Shown: piece by piece, positions 56,104-64,000 of the stretch | How positions within the stretch are numbered: the first letter of the stretch is position 1 | How the letters are laid out: the number at the start of each line of letters is the position of its first letter | Origin: Pseudomonas alkylphenolica | GTDB lineage: Bacteria > Pseudomonadota > Gammaproteobacteria > Pseudomonadales > Pseudomonadaceae | Assembly (NCBI RefSeq): GCF_004025535.1 | Contig: NZ_QJRG01000042.1 | Location: 186,001 to 250,000, forward strand | Reading direction: 5' to 3' | Length of the DNA stretch: 64,000 bases | Notes under the pieces: generated by a model | Databases searched by the model: none | What the model saw: the letters and a program-made list of their open reading frames with translations, nothing else | What the model was told of the DNA's origin: nothing | Translations under genes and position numbers: made by a program

Positions 56104-56406
56104 ATGAAATTCGTACACCAGCGCGAACACCTCAACGAAGACGACATTGTCGTCATCGAGTGTTCCCAGCGCTGCAACATCCGCCTGATGAACGACGCCA
56201 ACTTCCGCAGCTTCAAGAACGGCGGCCGCCACACCTATCATGGCGGCGCGTTTGTCGACTTCCCGGCGAAGATCACCGTGCCCAGCACCGGCTTCTGGAA
56301 CATCACCATCGACACCGTTGGCCCGCGCGCGCTGTCGGCCGTGACCAAGCCGACCTTCACCCACAAGATCAAGTTCATCCGCCGTTCGTCGTCGAAACTG
56401 AGATAA
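56104..56406 (+). CDS. DUF1883 domain protein
   Basis: This 100-residue protein starts MKFVHQREHLNEDDIVVIECSQRCNIRLMNDANFRSFKNGGRHTYHGGAF, the DUF1883 pattern. It has no signal peptide or membrane segment. DUF1883 proteins are small and of unknown role; in longer proteins the domain is sometimes found with TIR-like domains. GGAG precedes the start (56095). A 56-residue gene follows after 3 bases, so the two are likely co-translated. Confidence 0.8.
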   Translation: MKFVHQREHLNEDDIVVIECSQRCNIRLMNDANFRSFKNGGRHTYHGGAFVDFPAKITVPSTGFWNITIDTVGPRALSAVTKPTFTHKIKFIRRSSSKLR

Positions 56407-56409
56407 GCC

Positions 56410-56580
56410 ATGAGCCAGACCACCAAGTACGTCATCAAGTACAAGATCGACGGTGAGCGTCGTTTCGACTTTGCCCAGTTGAGCAGCGACGCGCCCGAAG
56501 AAGTACAGGCCGCCCTGCAGAAGCTCCACGGCGAAGACGCTAAAAACATCACCGACATCAAGGTAAGCAAAGCGCTGTAA
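56410..56580 (+). CDS. Unnamed 56-residue protein downstream of DUF1883
   Basis: This frame (ATG at 56410, TAA at 56578-56580) encodes a 56-residue, highly charged, soluble protein (MSQTTKYVIKYKIDGERRF at the start). It begins with a beta-like stretch of alternating Lys/Ile/Val and then an amphipathic helix (SDAPEEVQAALQKLH). It begins 3 bases after the DUF1883 stop. I recognise no family; the base and codon use match the neighbours, so it is probably a real gene. It could be the partner of DUF1883 (inference). Confidence 0.7.
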   Translation: MSQTTKYVIKYKIDGERRFDFAQLSSDAPEEVQAALQKLHGEDAKNITDIKVSKAL

Positions 56581-56608
56581 AGGTTGCCTGCGCACAAGGA
56601 GTTCCAGG

Positions 56609-58520
<1,912 letters not shown>

Positions 58521-58521
<1 letters not shown>

Positions 58522-59201
58522 TGCCACTGGACGCCAGCGACCTGGGTGCCATCTGGCTGACCTTCAAACTGGCCAGCCTGACCACCCTGATTTTACTGCT
58601 GGTGGGGACGCCCATCGCCTGGTGGCTTGCGCGCACGCGCTCCTGGCTGCGCGGGCCGGTGGGCGCCGTGGTGGCACTGCCCTTGGTGCTGCCACCGACG
58701 GTGATCGGCTTCTACCTGTTGCTGGCCCTGGGGCCCAACGGCTGGATTGGCCAGACCACCGAAGCGCTGGGGCTGGGCACCGTGGTGTTCAGCTTTACCG
58801 GCCTGGTGATCGGCTCGGTCATCTACTCCATGCCCTTTGTCGTGCAACCGCTGCAAAACGCCTTCACTGCCATTGGCGAGCGTCCGCTGGAAGTGGCCGC
58901 CACCTTGCGGGCCAGCCCCTGGGACTGTTTCGTCCATGTCGTGCTGCCCCTGGCACGGCCCGGTTTCATCACCGCCAGCATCCTCGGCTTCGCCCATACC
59001 GTGGGTGAGTTCGGTGTGGTACTGATGATCGGCGGCAACATCCCCGACAAAACCCGCGTCGTGTCGGTACAGATTTTCGATCATGTCGAAGCCATGGAGT
59101 ACCAGCAAGCCCACTGGCTGGCCGGAGCCATGCTGGTGTTTTCCTTCCTCGTGCTACTGGCGCTGTACTCCAGCCGCCGGGGCAAATCGGCCTGGAGCTG
59201 A
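58521..59201 (+). CDS. modB: Molybdate ABC transporter, permease
   Basis: This 226-residue inner-membrane protein has about five membrane segments and the EAA-type cytoplasmic loop [26 protein letters not shown] (about 121-146) that contacts ModC. The pattern [24 protein letters not shown] is that of ModB. The start overlaps the modA stop by one base. Confidence 0.93.
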
Positions 59202-59204
59202 GCG

Positions 59205-60293
59205 GTGCAGTCAATGATTCATGCCCGGCTGAAGGTGACCCGCAACGACTTCAAACTGGATGTCGACCTGCAATTGCCCGGTCGCGGCATCAGCGCCCTG
59301 TTCGGCCACTCCGGCTCAGGCAAAACCACCTGCCTGCGCTGCCTTGCCGGTCTCGAGCGCGCGTCCGATGCCTACATCGAGGTCAACGGGCAGGTCTGGC
59401 AAGACTCACGACGCAATCATTTCATTGCCCCGCACCTGCGCCCGATCGGCTACGTGTTCCAGGAAGCCAGCCTGTTTCCACACCTGACCGTGCAAGGCAA
59501 CCTGACCTTCGGCTGGCGGCGTATCCCGGCGCAGTCGCGCAAGGTCAGCCTCGATCAAGCCTGCGAGCTGCTGGGTATCGAGCATTTGCTCAACCGCAAG
59601 CCTGCCACCCTTTCCGGCGGCGAAGCACAACGGGTAGGCATCGCCCGCGCCTTGCTTAGCAGCCCGCAGCTGCTGTTGATGGACGAACCGCTGGCGGCCC
59701 TCGACGGACCGCGCAAGCGCGAGATCCTGCCGTACCTGGAGCGTCTTCATGCCGAATTGGAAATACCGCTGATTTATGTCAGCCATGCCCAGGATGAGGT
59801 GGCGCGCCTGGCGGATCATCTGGTCCTGCTGGATCAAGGTAATGTCCAGGCCAGCGGCCCGATTGCCGCCACCCTCGCTCGCCTCGACCTGCCGCTGGCA
59901 CAGGGCGATGATGCCGGGGTGATCATCGAAGGCCTGGTCAGCAGCTACGACAGCCACTACCAGTTACTGGGCCTGCAACTGCCAGGCAGTACGCTGGAAC
60001 TGCGCTTGGCTCACGCGCCCTTGGCCCTGGGCACGCCATTACGACTCAAGGTCCAGGCGCGTGATGTCAGCCTGAGCCTGGCCGAAGATGCCAGTTCAAG
60101 CATCCTCAATCGGCTGCCGGTAACGGTCAGCGGTCACCAGGCTGCAGACAACAGTGCCCACGTGCTGGTCAGCCTCGATGCTGCCGGCAGCGTGCTGCTG
60201 GCGCGTATCACCCGCTACTCGGCCGACCAACTGGGCCTGCACGGCGGCCAGCAATTGATCGCACAGATCAAGTCGGTGGCACTGCTGGGCTGA
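59205..60293 (+). CDS. modC: Molybdate ABC transporter, ATPase
   Basis: This 362-residue ATPase has Walker A GHSGSGKT (34-41), the signature LSGGE (136-140), Walker B LLLMDEP (156-162) and the switch His in YVSHAQDEV, followed by a C-terminal TOBE domain (about 290-360) that binds molybdate. I use GTG 59205 with GGAG 8 bases upstream; ATG 59214 is an alternative. It completes the modABC operon behind a ModE-type operator. Confidence 0.93.
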   Translation: MQSMIHARLKVTRNDFKLDVDLQLPGRGISALFGHSGSGKTTCLRCLAGLERASDAYIEVNGQVWQDSRRNHFIAPHLRPIGYVFQEASLFPHLTVQGNLTFGWRRIPAQSRKVSLDQACELLGIEHLLNRKPATLSGGEAQRVGIARALLSSPQLLLMDEPLAALDGPRKREILPYLERLHAELEIPLIYVSHAQDEVARLADHLVLLDQGNVQASGPIAATLARLDLPLAQGDDAGVIIEGLVSSYDSHYQLLGLQLPGSTLELRLAHAPLALGTPLRLKVQARDVSLSLAEDASSSILNRLPVTVSGHQAADNSAHVLVSLDAAGSVLLARITRYSADQLGLHGGQQLIAQIKSVALLG

Positions 60294-60335
60294 TCGCGCG
60301 GTCCATAGTACAGATTCGGTCAGCGGATATGTGCC

Positions 60336-61349
60336 ATGGACGAAATCGCCCTTCCCGACAACCTGCATTACGTCGATGACAACCAGCCGGGCCTGCGCCG
60401 TAAAACCCTGCGCGGCCGCTTTGTCTACCTGGATGCTGACGGCCAGCGAATCAACGACCCCGTCACCCTGGAGCGGATCAAGGCCCTGGCCATTCCCCCG
60501 GCCTATACCAATGTGTGGATCTGCGCCGACCCGCAAGGCCATGTGCAGGCCACCGGACGCGATGCCCGTGGCCGCAAGCAGTACCGCTATCATCCCGGCT
60601 GGCGCGATTTTCGCGACAGCCACAAGTACGGTCGCATGCAAGCCTTCGCCAGCCTGCTGCCCAAGCTGCGCAGTCAGCTGGAAAGCCACTTGGCACGCCC
60701 GGGCATGGACCGCGAGAAAATCATGGCCCTGGTGGTCAGCCTGCTCGACACCACCTTGATCCGCGTGGGCAACCGCCAGTACGCCCGCGACAACAACTCC
60801 TTCGGCCTGACCACCTTGCGCAACCGCCACGTCAAGGTCCAGGGCATTGCCATACGCTTTCAGTTTCGCGGCAAAAGCGGTATCGAGCACCAGGTAACCC
60901 TGCGCAACCGACGCCTGGCCAACCTGATCAAGCGCTGCATGGACCTGCCCGGCCAGGACCTGTTCCAGTATCAGGACGAACAAGGCAATCGCCACAGCGT
61001 CGGCTCTGCCGATATCAATGCCTACCTGCAACAATTGACCGGCAGTGACTTCACCGCCAAGGACTACCGCACGTGGGCCGGCAGTGCGCTGGCGTTGAAC
61101 CTGCTGCGCAAACTGCAATGGCAACCGGAACCCGAAGCGCGCCGACAGATCGTCGACACTGTCAAGCAGGTCGCCTTGCGCCTGGGCAACACGCCCGCCG
61201 TGTGCCGGCGCTGCTATATCCACCCGGCCTTGCTCGAATGCTTTGCCCGCGGCGAACTGGCCACCCTGCCGCGCGCGCGTAAACGCAAGGGCTTGAACGT
61301 CGAGGAAGTCCGCCTGGCGGTGTTTCTGAAAAGCCTGGATGGCCCTTGA
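60336..61349 (+). CDS. DNA topoisomerase IB (poxvirus type)
   Basis: This 337-residue enzyme has the bacterial TopIB pattern RKQYRYHPGWRDFRDSHKYGRM (80-101), the KDYRTW motif (242-247), and the catalytic tyrosine Y294 in CRRCYIHPALLE. It relaxes positive and negative supercoils via a 3'-phosphotyrosine. No close operon partner is seen; it follows modC by 42 bases. Bacterial TopIB is present in pseudomonads but not in E. coli. Confidence 0.92.
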   Translation: MDEIALPDNLHYVDDNQPGLRRKTLRGRFVYLDADGQRINDPVTLERIKALAIPPAYTNVWICADPQGHVQATGRDARGRKQYRYHPGWRDFRDSHKYGRMQAFASLLPKLRSQLESHLARPGMDREKIMALVVSLLDTTLIRVGNRQYARDNNSFGLTTLRNRHVKVQGIAIRFQFRGKSGIEHQVTLRNRRLANLIKRCMDLPGQDLFQYQDEQGNRHSVGSADINAYLQQLTGSDFTAKDYRTWAGSALALNLLRKLQWQPEPEARRQIVDTVKQVALRLGNTPAVCRRCYIHPALLECFARGELATLPRARKRKGLNVEEVRLAVFLKSLDGP

Positions 61350-61511
61350 AGATCGATACAACAGGCCCCAATTCCCCTATCATGCAGAGAAATTTCCCAT
61401 ATTCGCTCAAGCCCCCTATGCTTGCGTGTGTGAGCCGAAATCATGGGATCGCAGCGTACATTTGCCCCGTGGGGCACCTGTGACCAAAGGCTCGGCACAG
61501 ATTGTGAATTC

Positions 61512-61624
61512 GGGGGAATTAATATCCGCCGAAAACGTCTTTAATGAAGGAAAAGAGGAACACGCAGCGCGGGTTCCCGGCTAGTGCGAGCACAGTTTGC
61601 ACAGCAACTTACGTTACCAAGGAG
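61512..61624 (+). promoter_or_regulatory. csrA leader with four GGA motifs
   Basis: The leader before csrA has GGA at 61515, 61549, 61557 and in the Shine-Dalgarno AAGGAG (61619-61624). CsrA-family proteins bind GGA, best in hairpin loops and often over their own ribosome site, so this supports autoregulation. A small palindrome TGCCCC-GT-GGGGCA lies just upstream (61463-61476). Confidence 0.5.
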
Positions 61625-61630
61625 AAATAC

Positions 61631-61831
61631 ATGCTGATACTCACCCGCAAGGTTGGCGAAAGCATCGTCATCAACGATGACATCAAAGTCACCATTCTGG
61701 GCGTTAAAGGTATGCAAGTGAGGATCGGCATCGACGCGCCTAAAGATGTCCAGGTGCACCGCGAAGAGATCTACAAGCGCATTCAGGCCGGCAGCCCGGC
61801 ACCGGAAAAAGGAGACACTCACCACGAGTGA
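61631..61831 (+). CDS. csrA: CsrA/RsmA-family RNA-binding regulator
   Basis: This 66-residue protein has the CsrA fold pattern [48 protein letters not shown], with L4 and R44 at the RNA-binding positions. The tail [12 protein letters not shown] resembles RsmE-type paralogues more than RsmA. It binds GGA motifs in mRNA to repress translation, and is titrated by RsmY/Z-type small RNAs. AAGGAG precedes the start. A kinase/KaiC/receiver operon converges 72 bases away. Confidence 0.93.
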   Translation: MLILTRKVGESIVINDDIKVTILGVKGMQVRIGIDAPKDVQVHREEIYKRIQAGSPAPEKGDTHHE

Positions 61832-61903
61832 AGCGCGCCGATTCAAGTCGCACGGATGCGCTTGACCCTGATCTCGTCTGCCTCGCGGCCGGCCGCAATG
61901 GCC

Positions 61904-62275
61904 TCACGATGATTTGGGCGCGCCGACCAGCTCCTTGACCTTGGCTATCATCTCGCGAATGTCGAAGGGCTTGTCGAATACCGCCACGAACAAGTCAGGA
62001 TTGCCTCGTCCTTCATGCGCCTGGGCGCCACTCATCAGTATCACCGGCAGGGTCTGCAACAGGGGCTGCCTGCGGATTTCCACTGCCAGTTCCTCCCCGT
62101 TCAACTGCGGCATCATGTAGTCGGTGATGACCAGCTCCACGCGCTTGCCTTTGAGAATATCCAGCGCTTTTTGCCCGTTGCTGGCCGTTTCCACCTGATA
62201 CCCTTCATCCTCCAGGGCATAACTGAGAATATTGGCGATCAGGTATTCATCGTCGACGACCAGAATCGTGCTCAT
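61904..62275 (-). CDS. Single-domain response regulator (receiver)
   Basis: This 123-residue protein is a bare receiver domain: acidic pair VVDDEY at 6-11, phospho-acceptor D52 in LVITDYMMPQLNG, and the Lys in FDKPFDIREM. It has no output domain, so it acts through protein partners. It is the last gene of an operon with a KaiC-like ATPase (20 bases upstream) and a histidine kinase, and probably receives phosphate from that kinase. Confidence 0.9.
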   Translation of the reverse strand: MSTILVVDDEYLIANILSYALEDEGYQVETASNGQKALDILKGKRVELVITDYMMPQLNGEELAVEIRRQPLLQTLPVILMSGAQAHEGRGNPDLFVAVFDKPFDIREMIAKVKELVGAPKSS

Positions 62276-62294
62276 GACTGTACCACCTGCACGT

Positions 62295-63737
62295 TCACGC
62301 GCCCGGCACCGGCGACGGGGTGCCAGAGAGCACGGCTGTCGCCTGGGTGAAGGCTTTTTGCAGGTCGATGCCATGCGCGCTGATGATCAATTCCAGCAGC
62401 GCCGGATCGTAGTAACTGTCACGCACCTTGAGGATCGACAGCAGGCGCTTGAGTTCCGACTCCAGCTCGACAAAGCGCATCAGCAGCAGGTTATCGACAA
62501 TGCTCGACAAGTCCGGGGCAGGTGCATTGATTTCCGAGCCGAAGATATCGCGCATTTCCCAAGTGGCCATGACACTCACATCCCGGGCCCGCAGCTCACC
62601 GGTCAAAGCCCGGAAAAACTCGTTCAGCCGCGCCGGGTTGCTCGCAAGGCGAGTGAAGGCCCCCAGGCTGTCGATCAGCACACGACGAATACCGTGTGCC
62701 TGAACCTGGCTCAGCAGGCGCGCACCCACCTCATCCAGCCCGCCTTCGGTGGTCGGCTGCCAACCTATGTGCAACGCACCATGGCGCTCCATTTCAGCAA
62801 AATCGTGTCCCAAAGCACTGGCTTTGAGACGTAATCGATGCGGTGTTTCGTAAAAGCCGAAATGCAGCCCGGGCGCCTCCGGCGTGGCTGCCGCCAGAAA
62901 ACTCACACCCAGCGACGTCTTGCCGATCCCCGAGGGGCCCATGACCAGCGTTACCGAAGCGCCAGGCAAGCCGCCACCGAGCAACTCATCAAGCACCTTG
63001 ATGCCACTGCTGACACGCCCCTGCTCGTCACTGCCGCTGCCACTGGGGTGGCTGTAAAGCGACTCAAGCCGCGGATACACCTGCAGGCCATCCTCGGTGA
63101 TTTCGCAGTCATGCAGGCCTGACAACGCACCACTGCCGCGGGTCTTGCGTAACTGGATGCGGCGCACCGAACGACTCCCGACCAGCACCTCTCCCAGCTC
63201 GATCACGCCATCGACCATCGTGTGTTCCGGGCTGCCATCGTCCAATCGCGAACTGGTAAGAAACAGCACCGTGCAACCGGAAAACGCTGCATGCCCCTGT
63301 AGATCGGCAATGAATTTTTTCGTGTCCAGCGGCGTATCTGCCCGTGACCTGGCGGTCAACAAGCCATCGACAATCAGCAAGGTTGCCTGGTGGCGACTGA
63401 TTTCGCCGCGCAGCAGCTTTACCACCGGGTCCAGGCCTTCACGCTCGAGCGTATCGAAAGCGCTGACAAACTGGATCTGATTGCCGACCCGGTTCGGGTC
63501 AAAAAAGCTCAGGGTAGAGAGGTACTGGAACAGGCGTTCGTGCGACTCGCTCAATAAAGTAGCGACCAGCACCCGCCCGCCCTGCCCGACATGATTGAAC
63601 GCCAACTGGTTGGCCAAAATAGTCTTGCCCGAGCCAGGCGGCCCTTGAACGATATAGGACGCACCGGCAATCAAGCCGCCCTTGAGCAATGCATCCAGAC
63701 CATCAATACCGCTTACAAGGCGCTTGAGTTGTTCCAC
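62295..63737 (-). CDS. KaiC-like double-domain RecA ATPase
   Basis: This 480-residue protein has two RecA-like domains, as in cyanobacterial KaiC: Walker A GPPGSGKT (32-39) and GPSGIGKT (267-274), Walker B D124 and D356. The C-terminal stretch APDLSSIVDNLLLMRFVELESELKRLLSILKVRDSYYD aligns with the CII phosphosite region of KaiC; S411-S412 lie at the Ser431/Thr432 position, while the Thr426 position is Pro. The C-terminal tail of KaiC that binds KaiA is short here. No kaiA or kaiB is seen in the window. The start is GTG, 15 bases after the kinase stop. Confidence 0.9.
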   Translation of the reverse strand: MEQLKRLVSGIDGLDALLKGGLIAGASYIVQGPPGSGKTILANQLAFNHVGQGGRVLVATLLSESHERLFQYLSTLSFFDPNRVGNQIQFVSAFDTLEREGLDPVVKLLRGEISRHQATLLIVDGLLTARSRADTPLDTKKFIADLQGHAAFSGCTVLFLTSSRLDDGSPEHTMVDGVIELGEVLVGSRSVRRIQLRKTRGSGALSGLHDCEITEDGLQVYPRLESLYSHPSGSGSDEQGRVSSGIKVLDELLGGGLPGASVTLVMGPSGIGKTSLGVSFLAAATPEAPGLHFGFYETPHRLRLKASALGHDFAEMERHGALHIGWQPTTEGGLDEVGARLLSQVQAHGIRRVLIDSLGAFTRLASNPARLNEFFRALTGELRARDVSVMATWEMRDIFGSEINAPAPDLSSIVDNLLLMRFVELESELKRLLSILKVRDSYYDPALLELIISAHGIDLQKAFTQATAVLSGTPSPVPGA

Positions 63738-63752
63738 GATACGCTCACCCGT

Positions 63753-64000
63753 TCAATTGGACGCCGCAGTGTTTGCCTCAAAAACCGGCAGATACAAGGT
63801 CATACGCGTGCCTTCGCCTTGCACGCTGGCCACCGTAACGGCGCCATTGCTCTGCTTGATAAAGCCATAGACCTGACTCAACCCCAATCCAGTTCCCTTG
63901 CCAAATGCCTTGGTGGTGAAGAAAGGCTCGAAGATCCGCGGCAATACACTCGGGGCGATACCTCGACCGTCATCGCTGACGTCCAGCCGTACAAACGCAC
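63753..64000 (-). CDS. Sensor histidine kinase, C-terminal part (cut by window edge)
   Basis: The visible 81 residues are the end of an HATPase domain: [25 protein letters not shown] (G1 and F boxes) and [32 protein letters not shown] (G2 box), ending at the TGA at 63755-63753. The [20 protein letters not shown] pattern is that of kinases that often end in or lie next to receiver domains. The gene runs off the right edge. It is followed by the KaiC-like gene and a receiver, with 15- and 19-base gaps, in one operon. Confidence 0.88.
   Translation of the reverse strand, partial: AFVRLDVSDDGRGIAPSVLPRIFEPFFTTKAFGKGTGLGLSQVYGFIKQSNGAVTVASVQGEGTRMTLYLPVFEANTAASN

Noticed and set aside
61339..61584. 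An 81-codon frame between topoisomerase IB and csrA
   Set aside because: It starts inside the topoisomerase gene, has no ribosome site, and ends within the csrA leader; its composition is unlike the neighbouring genes.

Overview
The window looks like chromosomal DNA from a Pseudomonas of the P. putida type. The sequence is GC-rich with dense coding and short Shine-Dalgarno sites. It carries pseudomonad signatures: a lexA2-imuA-imuB-dnaE2 cassette with a GTAC-N4-GTAC operator, a stand-alone second EF-G, small DUF2790 and DUF1883 proteins, a 310-residue type 2 ArgC, and inverted pairs of the P. putida-type REP sequence. I saw no rRNA, tRNA, CRISPR array, prophage or insertion sequence. Both edges cut through genes: a TyrR-type activator on the left and a histidine kinase on the right.

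Layout. 1-2.2 kb: TyrR-like regulator and a CycA-type D-Ala/D-Ser/Gly permease. 2.5-8.5 kb: a five-gene operon (ureohydrolase, aldehyde dehydrogenase, small membrane protein, NCS1 permease, GMC dehydrogenase) with a divergent LysR gene; it looks like a dedicated uptake and oxidation route for a guanidino compound. 9.7-20.8 kb: DUF3303, a diguanylate cyclase, a LysE exporter, a divergent response regulator and hybrid kinase, DUF899, a DUF1624 membrane protein, a bestrophin, a YfeH-type transporter, and an AraC regulator fused by a 4-base overlap to a class C beta-lactamase gene. 20.8-27 kb: GST, PpnN nucleosidase, SH3 membrane protein, Ogt plus a stand-alone Ada-like zinc domain, and D-serine dehydratase with its DsdC-like regulator.

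27-37 kb: second EF-G, GNAT, LysR, ArgC, a SulP transporter, CAP and SleB-type secreted proteins, and an Rrf2 regulator divergent from an NDH-2-like flavoprotein. A perfect 18-bp inverted repeat lies in front of the flavoprotein gene. 37.5-41.5 kb: an iron-uptake unit (FecI-type sigma, FecR, TonB-dependent receptor). 41.6-49 kb: RutR-like TetR, DkgB, DUF2790, a MocR regulator with a carboxymuconolactone decarboxylase-family gene, a two-subunit CoA-transferase, LysR and an aldo/keto reductase. 49-54.8 kb: SOS mutagenesis cassette. 54.9-64 kb: HAD phosphatase, lipoprotein, DUF1883 with an unnamed 56-residue protein, nitronate monooxygenase, modABC behind a ModE-type palindrome, topoisomerase IB, CsrA, and a histidine kinase / KaiC-like ATPase / receiver operon.

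The least explained systems are the ureohydrolase-NCS1-GMC operon with its small membrane protein, the KaiC-like two-component operon beside csrA, and the 18-bp inverted repeat between the Rrf2 and flavoprotein genes. Functional calls rest on motif reading alone; no database search was possible.
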